Part shown: positions 52,711 to 61,431 of the stretch, piece after piece | Position numbering within the stretch: position 1 is the stretch's first letter | Layout: each line of letters starts with the position of its first letter | Assembly (NCBI GenBank): GCA_963730555.1 | Contig: CAVSSS010000034.1 | Location: 155,833-219,832, forward strand | Source: Roseiarcus sp963730555 | GTDB taxonomy: Bacteria; Pseudomonadota; Alphaproteobacteria; Rhizobiales; Beijerinckiaceae | Length of the DNA stretch: 64,000 bases | Direction of reading: 5' to 3' | Notes under the pieces: model-generated | The model's input: only the letters and a program-made list of their open reading frames with translations | Database searches by the model: none | Told to the model about the DNA's origin: nothing | Translations under genes and position numbers: made by a program

Positions 52711-53760
52711 TAGAGCGCGATCTGGTTTGACTGAATCGAGGGGATTCCCAAAGGGGCGCGAGTTAGATTTCAACCTGCTGGCTGGGTTGGAGGCTAGCAG
52801 GGATGGCGCGAGCCTATTCTTTGGACCTGCGGGAGCGGGTGGTTGCGGCGGCGACTTCGGGACAGTCCTGCCGCTCGGTGGCCAAGACGTTCATGGTCAG
52901 CGTCGCCAGCGTTGTGAAGTGGTCGCAGCGCCAGCGCGCGCTCGGTAGTCCGGCGGCGCGGAAGATGGGCGGCCACAGGCCCTACCTTGTGGCGCGCGAG
53001 CGCGATTGGGTTCTGGCGCGGATCGCTGAGAAGCCTGACCTGACACTGCGCGCTTTGCTCAGAGAGCTGGCCGACCGCGGCCTAGTGGTCAGCTATTATG
53101 CGCTTTGGCATTTTCTCCAGCACGAAGGCGTGACGTTCAAAAAAAAGTCTTCGCGCCTCCGAACAGGACCGACCGGACGTCGCCAGGCGGCGTGAGCGGT
53201 GGAAGGCGCGTCAGGCGAGGATCGATCCGAGGCGGCTTGTCTTCATCGATGAGACCTGGGCTAAGACCAACATGACGCGCGCCCATGGCCGATGCCCCAG
53301 AGGCGAACGCCTCGTCGCCAAAGCGCCTTTCGGCCGATGGCGAACCCTCACCTTCCTGGCGGCGCTGCGTCGCGATGGGCTCACCGCGCCCTGCGTCATC
53401 GACGGACCGATCAATGGCGTGAGCTTCCGCGCTTATGTCGAGCAAGTTCTCGCACCCATCCTCGCGCCGGGCGACATTGTCGTCATGGACAACCTCGGCA
53501 GCCATAAGGGCCGCGCCGTTCGCGCCGCCATCCGCGCGGCCAAAGCCAAGCTCTTCTTCTTGCCCGCCTACTCGCCAGACCTCAATCCAATCGAGCAGGC
53601 CTTCGCCAAAATGAAGACCTTGTTACGCAAGGCCGACGCGCGAACTATCGACGAGACCTGGCGAACCATCGGCGCCCTGCTCAACTGCTTCACCCCGACA
53701 GAATGCGCAAACTACTTCAAAAACGCAGGATATGCTTCAGTCTAACCAGATCGCGCTCTA
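52711..53760 (+). mobile_element. complete IS630-family element
   Basis: Terminal inverted repeats GAGCGCGATCTGGTTTGACT (left, from 52713) and its near-perfect complement AGTCTAACCAGATCGCGCTC (right, to 53758) are flanked by TA at 52711-52712 and 53759-53760, the TA duplication of IS630. The element is about 1.05 kb with one transposase gene in two frames. The transposase stop lies inside the right repeat. It interrupts the prophage between two small genes. Confidence 0.9.
52803..53745 (+). CDS. IS630-family transposase, two frames joined at an A8 run
   Basis: The first frame (52803-53195) encodes the HTH domain: MARAYSLDLRERVVAAATSG, SVAKTFMVSVASVVKWSQR, and LRALLRELADRGL. At AAAAAAAA (about 53141-53148) the coding continues in the +1 frame as LRASEQDRPDVARRRERWKA, then the DDE domain: FIDETWAKTNM, VMDNLGSHKG, and LPAYSPDLNPIEQAFAKMK. 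Joined, it makes about 313 residues, a normal length. Slippage on the A run (loss of one A) restores the frame, as known for several IS630 members; alternatively a single A insertion inactivated it. Confidence 0.85.
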
Positions 53761-54025
53761 GGCAGGTAGCCTGCCGGCCGACAGTCGCGCCCGATAGATT
53801 GGCGTGTGGATAAGCGACAAAACTCTTGACCTTTTCGCCGGCTTTGGACTAGCAATAGAGCGTCGCGCGAGCAGGTTCTCGGGCCAGCAAGCTAGCATCC
53901 AGCATCCAGCGCCCTGTCGGGGCCAGCGATCAGCAATCAACGCCCAAACCGAGCCGCGACACTTCCCCAATCCATCATCTGTGGATTCTCTGCGCATCGT
54001 CTGCGCGCTAAAAGGAGTGTCGCAA

Positions 54026-54960
54026 ATGTTCATCAGTGGTCCCCCATCGCGGGGTAAGGACGCGGTCAAAATCGCGGTCGGCTTTGTGAGCGTCAAACTC
54101 GCAGAGGTAGCCGCTTTTGGCGAAGGGCTGCCCGAGAGCTTCTTCGACTACGGCGAAGTTCCGGAAGCAAACCGAGACGAACTTCATCAGTTAACGGCGG
54201 GCATCAAAAGCGCCACCCGCCGACACCTCGCGGTCCTCGCGGAAATCGGTGAGCGTTTATTGAGGGCCAAAGAAATCGCCGGCCACGGCAATTTCCTGCC
54301 TTGGCTGGCGGCCGAGTTTTCCTGGTCAGAACGCACTGCCCGTATGTACATGCGCGTTGCTGAGTTTTTTCAGGGCAAAACGGCAACTTTTGCCGATTTG
54401 GACCTGACCACAGCCACGGCGCTGATCAAGGCGCCCGTCGAGGTCAGAGACGAAATCATGGCGCGCGCGGATGCTGGTGAAGTCATCAATAAGGCCGAGG
54501 TCAAGGCGACATTGGCCGCCAGGGCCAACCACCAACCTAAGTCCGCCGCCAATGTTCTTCGGGTGGAGACCACCTCGCGCCGGCTTGTCGTCTCTACTGT
54601 TCGGTATGTGCGCGATCCGGATTCCGCGCCCGTGGACCCGGTCACGGCCCCGGTGCGGATCGTTTCCAGGACGGAGCGGATAGCGACGCCTGCCGCGGCT
54701 TACGGCAAGGACGCTGCAAACCGAATTCGTAGGACCGTGGAGGAATTGATCAGGAGAACTTATCGGATGATGGTCGGACGGTTCCCGACGATGTTTTGGG
54801 CAGCGGGGATTTTCGCGATCTGGTTCTGGACGGGGCGATGCGCGATCTCGATGCGTGGGCGCAGAGATATCGGCAGTGGGAGCACCTTGTCGAACCGGCC
54901 CGTCAGGAGCTTCTGCGGCTCCGCGCTTTGAACGAGAAAGCGCCGCCGAGGCTGAACTGA
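54026..54960 (+). CDS. DUF3102 family protein, with apparent frameshift near its end
   Basis: From ATG 54026, preceded by AAAAGGAG. The DUF3102 core is HLAVLAEIGERLLRAKEIAG followed by HGNFLPWLAAEFSWSERTAR, found in phage and plasmid proteins thought to bind DNA or act in partition and regulation. Near 54750 the frame is lost; the adjoining frame reads clearly as coding (DDVLGSGDFRDLVLDGAMRD, then WAQRYRQWEHLVEPARQELL) to the TGA at 54958-54960. Full length would be about 311 residues. As written, the unshifted product ends at 54931. Confidence 0.7.
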
Positions 54961-55083
54961 GCACACACGGCGACTTGGGCGAAGATGCGTCGGCAGGATT
55001 TCAGTCCCGGGCCAGCTTATGCCTGACCCGGAGGCAACTCAACCCATCGGGTCTTCACGGAAAGTCGTCGAACAACGGGTCGG

Positions 55084-56175
55084 TCAAATAGCGGCCTTGT
55101 CCGCGTTCGCCAACCCATTTTGAATGCAGCAAATGACCTCGGTCCGGGTCCCGCCTTGATTATCCTGGAGATGCTTGACGCCCTTCACGAACAGCCCCGG
55201 CGACGGGCCCTGCCCGCCGGTCGACGGGAACAACATGGGCGAGAAGATGGTGACGGGCGTCGGCGCACTATCAATCAAGGAAATCCAGAGCTGCCCGTTA
55301 TCTTGAAGCCAGCCGGGGACCGTGACCGTGGCTTCAAACGAGTCCATTTGCAAAACTTGCACGGCGTGATCCAATCGCAATTGGATCTCTTGCTGTGAGC
55401 CTGGCTGCTCGGCGGTATACAACGCCTGGCGTGGAGGGCCTTTGTAGTTCGATAGGGTCGTCGAAGCGAACACTTGGCTCGAAGCCGTGCCCCATATCTG
55501 ATCGTTGCCCGGTTGCTGACCAGTAAAGCCGGCGCGGTCGACGAGCGCGTTAAAGTCTTCAGTGAGTCGCATCGATTCGATGTTCTGGCCTTCGACCAAC
55601 ATCGCCGCTGCCGCGCCTCCGATCGTGCCGCGCGTGGCAACAAGGTTTCCATCGGAATCGTCGACGAGATGCATATTCCGCCACGTGCACAGTCTTCCGA
55701 TGAAGTCGATTAAGCGCTCACCGATATGCTCGCTCACCCGGTCAAACGGAATCTCTGTTCCGCTTGTGTCGCCCGTCATGCGAAAATTCAGACCCGCCGT
55801 CGCCGCCGCTGACGATGCGATTTGCGAAAGGGTCTGATTCTTATATTGACCCGGATTGTTTTTGACCGTGGCCGCGATGGCGGATTGCGTTTTTGATGCG
55901 ACCACAATCTCGACGGCATGGGTGTTTTTGTCCGCGGCGAATTGGCGGGACATCACGTAGCCGTCGAGAACTTGCAGCCCGCAGAGAAAAGCTTGCGCCG
56001 TGTCGCCGGGCGTGACCGCGTAAGATGCAGAGTAGTTTTCATCTTCGGCCGCGGTAAATTTGCAATACGAAGTCGGGTTGCCGAACTCTCGCCAGATCTC
56101 GATCAATTCCCACCCCGGATAAATTTTCCCGTTGGCGACGATGGTCGCCTCAAGAGCGAGGTTATCCAAGGCCAT
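55084..56175 (-). CDS. phage tail baseplate hub protein, Mu gp44/gpP-like
   Basis: 363 residues. The fold pattern of late control gene D / gp44 hub proteins is suggested by LALEATIVANGKIYPGWELIEI at the start, SQIASSAAATAGLNFRMTGD in the middle (the typical A-x-x-G linker before domain 2), the FIGRLCTWRNMHLVDDSDGN segment, and the C-terminal PGLFVKGVKHLQDNQGGTRT. The hub would cap the tail tube beneath the tape measure. It follows the tape-measure gene by 4 bp on the same strand, the expected order. The assignment rests on pattern and position rather than strong motifs. Confidence 0.65.
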   Translation of the reverse strand: MALDNLALEATIVANGKIYPGWELIEIWREFGNPTSYCKFTAAEDENYSASYAVTPGDTAQAFLCGLQVLDGYVMSRQFAADKNTHAVEIVVASKTQSAIAATVKNNPGQYKNQTLSQIASSAAATAGLNFRMTGDTSGTEIPFDRVSEHIGERLIDFIGRLCTWRNMHLVDDSDGNLVATRGTIGGAAAAMLVEGQNIESMRLTEDFNALVDRAGFTGQQPGNDQIWGTASSQVFASTTLSNYKGPPRQALYTAEQPGSQQEIQLRLDHAVQVLQMDSFEATVTVPGWLQDNGQLWISLIDSAPTPVTIFSPMLFPSTGGQGPSPGLFVKGVKHLQDNQGGTRTEVICCIQNGLANADKAAI

Positions 56176-56179
56176 CGCA

Positions 56180-58417
56180 CTAACCTGTCGTATTCGCGCG
56201 CGGCAACGGCGACGCGCGGTCGAGTTGAATTTGCTTAAAAAGATTCCCGCTCGATTTGACGCCCCCGACAGGCTTGAGCCCGCTCGCCAGGGCGATTTTC
56301 AACGAAGCTTCGCCGGTGACACTGTGCTTGATCGCCTCAGCCTGCATTTGACTGGAGGCCCGCAAAAGCGCGCCCGGCTCGCGGCGCTGAAGATCGCCGG
56401 GACGAAGCGACACGTCTTGTTGGCCCGGCAACGCTGGTCGGTCGATCCTCAGCGCTTTCTGCGGCCCACGCTCGCCGAACATCTTGCGCAAAGCCTCGCC
56501 GTGCTTGGCCAGCGTCGATGATATGGACGTCTCGGCGGCCCCGCTCAGTGAGCGACCGGGACCCGCAACCTGATTTCCGCCAGGCTCTTTCGCCAAGGCA
56601 TCGAGTCGCTTCTTGATCGGATCGAAATATGCGGTTCCCGACGTGCCGAACGCGTCCCGACCAGCTTGCCCGGTTCGAAGATATTTGAGCGCGCCGCCCA
56701 CGCCCTGATTGTGCGCGTAGCCCATCATTTCGAGTTTCTGGGTTTGCGACAGCGCCTGGAATTTGGGCTCGCGCATTAACTGACGATAGTGTTCGGCCGA
56801 ATACGCTTCCATAAAACGCTCTTGCATCTTTGGGTCGTGCAAGAATTGTTGCGTCGTCGGATTCGGTTCGCTAAGCTGTTTGGCCGTCTCAGTGATCTCG
56901 GGTCGCCCGAACTGATAGCGACCGGCGAAGTGCCCGCCCGCGCCTCCCATCTTGTCATATCGGCCGCCCTCGATCTGAGCCACGCCGGACGTGAACGCCT
57001 GATATTGTTTCGGCGTGATTCCCATCGTCTTGGTGATGTCGCCCGGCGTGTACGGAACACCCGGCGTGGCTTCCGGACCGCCTCCGCCGCTCCCGCTGCC
57101 GCCATGGGCCTGACGGCGAACCGCGCGCCCAATCGCCGCAGCCGGGCCACCAGCGCCCTCGCCGGCTCTTCCGGCCCCTGTGCCACGCAACGAGCCGCCA
57201 AGGCCGCCAGCGCCTACGCCAGGGCCGCCCGTCTCGTATGAGGCAGGTGTGACGCCTGTCATGCCGGCGCGGTCCTTCATGCCCTTCAGCGTTTGATAAA
57301 AGTCGTACATTCCATCGGCGACGCCACGGCGGGTTCCTGCGGCGATAATCGCGATTGCATCGCCTCGTGATGATGAAGCGCCTGCCACGGGCGCCCCAAT
57401 GCCTTCGTCTGGGCGAAAGGCGATCGGCGAGAACATAGGCCGCGGCATGCGCGGGCCTGCCGGTGCAGTTTCGGTCTTGGGGAATTGATCGAGTTTGGGC
57501 AGCACGAACGGCGCGGGCGGGGGCGCGCTCGGCGGCGGCGGCCGATCATGAAGCGGCTCTGCAGGCGCAGTCGGCGCGGTCGGCGGCACTGCCGAGCCCG
57601 CCCACAAGCGTTTCAGCCATGCGCCGATTCCGCTAAGCCCCGGGATCGGCGTGGCTTCCGTAGGCGCGCCCTTGGTTTCTTGAAGTGCCTTGTAGCCCGG
57701 GATTTTCTCGTAAATGGACTCAATCGCCTTCGCATCGTCTTTCAGCTTGGCAATTTGGTCCTGCATCACGGGCAGGTTGAACAACTTTTCCCAATCGAGC
57801 TTTCTATCGGTGGTTATCGAATTTAGCGTCTTAACGACGCTGTCGACGCCGCCGATCACGTTCTTGACGGCCAACTGCGTGTCCGCGCCACCGAAGTCGG
57901 AGAACGACCCCACGATCGATTTAAGATCAGCACCGATGCGGGTCGAAAGATCGTTCCAATCGCGAGCGACGCTAGGATCCGCCTTCAATTTGGCGAACCA
58001 ATTAGTCGCGCCGGATTCCAGCGCGTTAAACTCGGTGCTGATTCCGTCAATCGCCCGCGTAACGACCGGTGCGAATGTTGCGCCGATGTAGTCGCTGAAA
58101 CCTTTCATCTTGAGTTGCAAATTCGACCACGCGACGTTGGCCTCGAGGCCCATCATTATTTGATCCGCGGTCAAAGGCTTCAGGTTCTGCCGAATTTGCG
58201 CAACCATGTCCCGCACGCGGTCGCTGTATTCGGCCAGTTGCTCTGGCAACCCGAAGTAACGAAGCACATTGCGCGCCTGCGGCTCGCCGCCGCCACGGCC
58301 GGGGTTCTCTTTGATTTTCTGAACGATCTCGAGAATTCGTTCGAATTGCTCAGGGCGCGGGAGATTCGCGAGTTGGGCGACTTGGCTCGCCACGTTCGGG
58401 AACATCGTTTTTTGCAT
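56180..58417 (-). CDS. tail tape measure protein, main part, with C-terminal lysozyme-like domain
   Basis: 745 residues from ATG 58417. Helical tape-measure sequence (residues about 1-230) is followed by proline- and glycine-rich linkers. A lytic domain near 460-620 follows: QYQAFTSGVAQIEGGRYDKM, GGHFAGRYQFGRPEI and MMGYAHNQGVGGALKYL fit a phage muramidase or transglycosylase that opens peptidoglycan during injection. The residues before ATG 58417 in this frame (SAEIAD) look coding and connect to the fragment at 58428-58931. The gene is therefore probably the downstream part of a single tape measure cut by a +1 frame change. Confidence 0.72.
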   Translation of the reverse strand: MQKTMFPNVASQVAQLANLPRPEQFERILEIVQKIKENPGRGGGEPQARNVLRYFGLPEQLAEYSDRVRDMVAQIRQNLKPLTADQIMMGLEANVAWSNLQLKMKGFSDYIGATFAPVVTRAIDGISTEFNALESGATNWFAKLKADPSVARDWNDLSTRIGADLKSIVGSFSDFGGADTQLAVKNVIGGVDSVVKTLNSITTDRKLDWEKLFNLPVMQDQIAKLKDDAKAIESIYEKIPGYKALQETKGAPTEATPIPGLSGIGAWLKRLWAGSAVPPTAPTAPAEPLHDRPPPPSAPPPAPFVLPKLDQFPKTETAPAGPRMPRPMFSPIAFRPDEGIGAPVAGASSSRGDAIAIIAAGTRRGVADGMYDFYQTLKGMKDRAGMTGVTPASYETGGPGVGAGGLGGSLRGTGAGRAGEGAGGPAAAIGRAVRRQAHGGSGSGGGGPEATPGVPYTPGDITKTMGITPKQYQAFTSGVAQIEGGRYDKMGGAGGHFAGRYQFGRPEITETAKQLSEPNPTTQQFLHDPKMQERFMEAYSAEHYRQLMREPKFQALSQTQKLEMMGYAHNQGVGGALKYLRTGQAGRDAFGTSGTAYFDPIKKRLDALAKEPGGNQVAGPGRSLSGAAETSISSTLAKHGEALRKMFGERGPQKALRIDRPALPGQQDVSLRPGDLQRREPGALLRASSQMQAEAIKHSVTGEASLKIALASGLKPVGGVKSSGNLFKQIQLDRASPLPRANTTG

Positions 58418-58427
58418 GTCTGCGATT

Positions 58428-58931
58428 TCAGCGGACGGGAATCGCCTGAAGTCGCTCTAGGTGCGCATTCAACGATTGAAAGCCAGAATCCATGGCTTCC
58501 ACGCTCGAGCCAATGCGCGGCCCAATTTGCTCAAAGACGCGAAGGTCGTTGGCGCTCATTCCCGTCGACTGCGAAAGATCGCGCAGTGCGCGCGCCGTCC
58601 CTGCAAAGGAAAAGGCCATCGCCGAAGCGCCACTAACGGCCGCCGCCGCGGCGCCGCCTATGCCCGTCAGAGAAAATCTCAGCCCGGTCGCTGTTTCCGC
58701 AAATTCTTTAAAAACTGGCGTGAATTCACGCCGAAAAGTGTCCGCCGTTTTCGTGGCGGACTCGCGTAATTTTGTGAACGAATCGGCGTGACCCTTCGCT
58801 AGCTGCATGCCCTGCGCGTGGCTCTTCGCGTTTTCCGCGGTCAGCGCGCGCAACTGCGTTTGCATATTTTTGATCGGCTGAGAAAAGCGGTCGACGACGA
58901 CCGCACTCAGCGAGAGGACATCATCAGCCAA
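58428..58931 (-). CDS. tail tape measure protein, N-terminal part (frame ends early)
   Basis: 167 residues with the standard tape-measure opening: coil-forming MADDVLSLSAVVVDRFSQPI, then a hydrophobic Ala/Gly stretch (GIGGAAAAAVSGASAMAFSF), then SQSTGMSANDLRVFEQIGPR, a segment common to phage tape measures. The frame ends at TGA 58428 after LERLQAIPVR. In the +1 frame the sequence continues SAEIADMQKTMFPN without a break into the 745-residue part. Either a mutation or recoding at CGC-TGA separates them. Confidence 0.75.
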   Translation of the reverse strand: MADDVLSLSAVVVDRFSQPIKNMQTQLRALTAENAKSHAQGMQLAKGHADSFTKLRESATKTADTFRREFTPVFKEFAETATGLRFSLTGIGGAAAAAVSGASAMAFSFAGTARALRDLSQSTGMSANDLRVFEQIGPRIGSSVEAMDSGFQSLNAHLERLQAIPVR

Positions 58932-58992
58932 TTAAGTCACCTCAAAAGGTGAGGGCGGTGAGTTCGCGACACCATGACAAACTCACCGCCCC

Positions 58993-59184
58993 TCAGAATG
59001 CGCCGGACCGCGCGCCCGCCGCATCTGGCTCTGAAAATCGGAGGGCGACGCCGAAGCCGAAGGAGAACTCCGACGCCGCCAGAGGGTGACGCTGCCGGTT
59101 GCGGTACCGATTGCGTCGCCCATCGGCCAGGCGCGCGAGGCTGAACGCGCCGGCCGGCTCGTTGCGACACACGTCGCAAATCAT
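58993..59184 (-). CDS. small CxxC phage protein
   Basis: 63 residues from ATG 59184, which overlaps the stop of the 268-aa gene as ATGA. The start MICDVCRNEPAGAFSLARLA has a CxxC pair that could bind zinc with unseen ligands, or act in redox. The rest is basic and low-complexity. It sits just before the tape measure, the position of tail assembly chaperones, but shows no chaperone features. Confidence 0.5.
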   Translation of the reverse strand: MICDVCRNEPAGAFSLARLADGRRNRYRNRQRHPLAASEFSFGFGVALRFSEPDAAGARSGAF

Positions 59185-59987
59185 TGCACCCACGACGGCG
59201 CGACCGGATCTGTCTCGTGCATCTGACCGTCCGCGCCTTTTTCGTAAATTCGCACTGGCCGCGTTGGGTACGTCGACGAGCTTGCGTGCATGCCGCGGGG
59301 CGGGAGCGGCTCGAGCAACGGCGCGCCATTCAAGATTTCACGCCAGCGAGCGCGAGCAGGCGAGCCTTGGCCGATTCGAGCGATCGCCACTTCTGTCATC
59401 TGACCGAACGCAGCATCTGCAGGTCTGTGCTGGACATCTCCCCACGCGAGGATTGCGCACATAGCCGCGTCACCTTCCACCGCTTTGTGGCGATGTGCGC
59501 TCAATACTCGGTTCACGTCGTCGACGATGGCGCTGAAGTATCTATCAGGTGACGCCTCGGCGATCCTGCCCATGCGGCCGACGGCGAAAAATGCACGTCG
59601 AAATTCGTCGCGATGGTCGCGCGTTGCGATATCGAAGCGCCCCTGCTCGCGGGCAAGCGTAAGATCCGGGTAGGCCGCCGTGACGATCGATAGCAACTTG
59701 TCGAGTTCATCGGCGCTCGGCATGCCGACGCCGATCCACTTGGCGTTCTCGCGTCGAACCAAATCAAGATCGAATTTCAGCGACTTCATACGCGCGTTCG
59801 CAATCTCAATTTTGATACCTTCGAGCCGAATCTCGGCATCCGGCGCCAGGACATCTTCGGGCGTCCCGGTCTTCAACAGCGTGAGGCGATGTTGCTCCAT
59901 CGCCCGGATCTCATCCTTCGCATTCGCCAACGCGGCGCGCTGCTCCTCGTAGTCTTCAAAGAGTTGGGCTTCGGTGCGCTCAGTCAT
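59181..59987 (-). CDS. hypothetical phage protein, 268 aa
   Basis: ATG 59987 has AAGGAT seven bases upstream. The N-terminal part is a coiled coil (QLFEDYEEQRAALANAKDEI) and the centre is helical with GMPSADELDKLLSIVTAAYP, AREQGRFDIATRDHRDEFRR and FFAVGRMGRIAEASPDRYFS. The C-terminus is proline-rich. No family recognised. It lies in the late operon between the frameshifted gene at 60020-60528 and the CxxC protein, with an ATGA overlap to the latter. Confidence 0.65.
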   Translation of the reverse strand: MTERTEAQLFEDYEEQRAALANAKDEIRAMEQHRLTLLKTGTPEDVLAPDAEIRLEGIKIEIANARMKSLKFDLDLVRRENAKWIGVGMPSADELDKLLSIVTAAYPDLTLAREQGRFDIATRDHRDEFRRAFFAVGRMGRIAEASPDRYFSAIVDDVNRVLSAHRHKAVEGDAAMCAILAWGDVQHRPADAAFGQMTEVAIARIGQGSPARARWREILNGAPLLEPLPPRGMHASSSTYPTRPVRIYEKGADGQMHETDPVAPSWVQ

Positions 59988-60019
59988 TTTCAAATCCTTC
60001 TGCTGGGTCGTGATATTCG

Positions 60020-60528
60020 TCAGTCTTGGCTGCGGGCCTTTTTGGCAGCCGAAATAATTTCTTCCGGGGTCATTCGGACGAAAACCTTGGGGCCGGCCGT
60101 CACCTCACAGGGGAGCTCGCCGCGCGCCCGTCTGCCCGCGAGAACAATGAGGTCAGAAGTTTCCTTGGCGCTGCGCTGCGAAGCGGCGGCGGAGGCCGTC
60201 TCCATCATCGCGATCGCGTCGGCGGCGGGCGTGTCAGTTTCGAATGCATAAACGTCTGCGAGCCGTGTCTGTCGCGCAGCGGCGGGAGATGTCAGGATCA
60301 ATCGGATGCGCTCGCGTTCCGCGAGGGCGCCCTGGCGCTCCCACTTCGCGAGTTTTTCTTTTTTTCGGCGTCATCGTCGGACGGAACTCGCTGGCGCGCC
60401 GCTGCGAGGTCACGCTCCGCCTGTTCGAGCGCTCGCGCCGCCATCTCGGCGCGTTTTTCGAGGTTCGAAACCGCAGTCGCGGGCGACGGTTGCGCCCACG
60501 CCGCAAAAGGATTTCGTCTCTCGACCAC
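60020..60528 (-). CDS. phage protein with capsid protease/scaffold-like C-terminal motif, frameshifted
   Basis: The first part from ATG 60528 (MVERRNPFAAWAQPSPATAV, then coil AEMAARALEQAERDLAAARQ) runs to an A-rich stretch on the coding strand (A7-G-A5, plus-strand 60353-60365). There coding clearly moves to another frame: LAKWERQGALAERERIRLIL, then TSPAAARQTRLADVYAFETD and TPADAIAMME-like sequence to the TGA at 60020. The ERERIRxILTSPAA pattern recurs at the C-terminus of phage prohead proteases and scaffolds (S49-type). No catalytic domain is present, so it may be a scaffold. Restored length is about 169 residues. Confidence 0.6.
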
Positions 60529-60589
60529 TACGCGCTCCTCAATTTCCTATCGTTAAGGAGAGCGCGCTGAAACGTGATAAATCAAAGAG

Positions 60590-60940
60590 TCATTTTATCT
60601 CTGTCGTTTTGCTGACGCCGAGACCCTTCGCCGGCAACGTGCTCGGATCGATGTAGATATTTCCGCCGAACGGCGCGCCAACGACTCTGCCGAGTTGGAC
60701 CCATCTGTAGAGCGTCGGCGCCGAATAACCGCATCGGCCAGAGGCCTCTTTAACAACGACCCAGCCCTCCGGGACTTCGAAACGCGGCGGCGGCACGCGC
60801 GATTCGAGCGCGGCGATGCGCGCGGCTTGCTCGATGGTGTGCCTGGTCAGAGAGACGACGAGACTGATCGTCTGCGTGAGCAGATCGTGATCCGAGGGCG
60901 CGGGAGGAGCCGGGGGGGAAAGTTGAACGACGTTCGTCAT
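60590..60940 (-). CDS. MerR/excisionase-like HTH protein in the late operon
   Basis: 116 residues from ATG 60940, which overlaps the upstream gene's stop. An N-terminal coil is followed by a winged-helix DNA-binding motif: PEGWVVVKEASGRCGYSAPT, then LYRWVQLGRVVGAPFGGNIY. That matches the MerR/AlpA-type helix-turn-helix used by excisionases and small regulators. Its place among late structural genes is unusual. Confidence 0.6.
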   Translation of the reverse strand: MTNVVQLSPPAPPAPSDHDLLTQTISLVVSLTRHTIEQAARIAALESRVPPPRFEVPEGWVVVKEASGRCGYSAPTLYRWVQLGRVVGAPFGGNIYIDPSTLPAKGLGVSKTTEIK

Positions 60941-61428
60941 TGTCCATTCCACCCATACGGTGATCGAAAAGTTTCAGGGTTGATTCTTATGTCTTGCACG
61001 CGCGACGACGCCGACGCCCGCCGAACGGTAGCCGTCGCGTCGCCGAGCACCGAAAGCGCTTTGAGGAGACGGCCAGTGCTGTCGATAATTCGCTTGCCGG
61101 ACCACTCGAGATAAACGCAGGCAAGCGGACCGGATGCGTCGATCCCTATTTCGAATGTCATCCCGCGGCCGTTGGCGTCGCCGAGTTGGCGACGGAAGAA
61201 TGGCGCCTCTTCGACGGGCTCGCCCCGCTGCGCCGCGTAGTCGAGCGCTCCTTCAATTCGTCGACCGGCCGCGGCCAGGCGCTCGGCGTCGCCGGTCGAC
61301 AACGGCCAAGCATCGGCGCCGAGCCCGACCTTGAACGCATCCGAAGAATCGAAATGTCGAGTGACCGCGACGGTGAGTCTCGCCGGGCCGTCGCCGATCA
61401 CTGATGTGAAAAGTGTGATGCGTGTCAT
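60937..61428 (-). CDS. hypothetical phage protein, 163 aa
   Basis: 163 residues: MTRITLFTSVIGDGPARLTV, AVTRHFDSSDAFKVGLGADA, and GRGMTFEIGIDASGPLACVY. It looks like a mixed alpha-beta protein. No family recognised. The stop overlaps the start of the HTH gene and the start is 4 bp after the terminase coding end, so it belongs to the late operon. In most phages a portal gene would be expected at this position. Confidence 0.6.
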   Translation of the reverse strand: MTRITLFTSVIGDGPARLTVAVTRHFDSSDAFKVGLGADAWPLSTGDAERLAAAGRRIEGALDYAAQRGEPVEEAPFFRRQLGDANGRGMTFEIGIDASGPLACVYLEWSGKRIIDSTGRLLKALSVLGDATATVRRASASSRVQDIRINPETFRSPYGWNGQ

Positions 61429-61431
61429 GTG

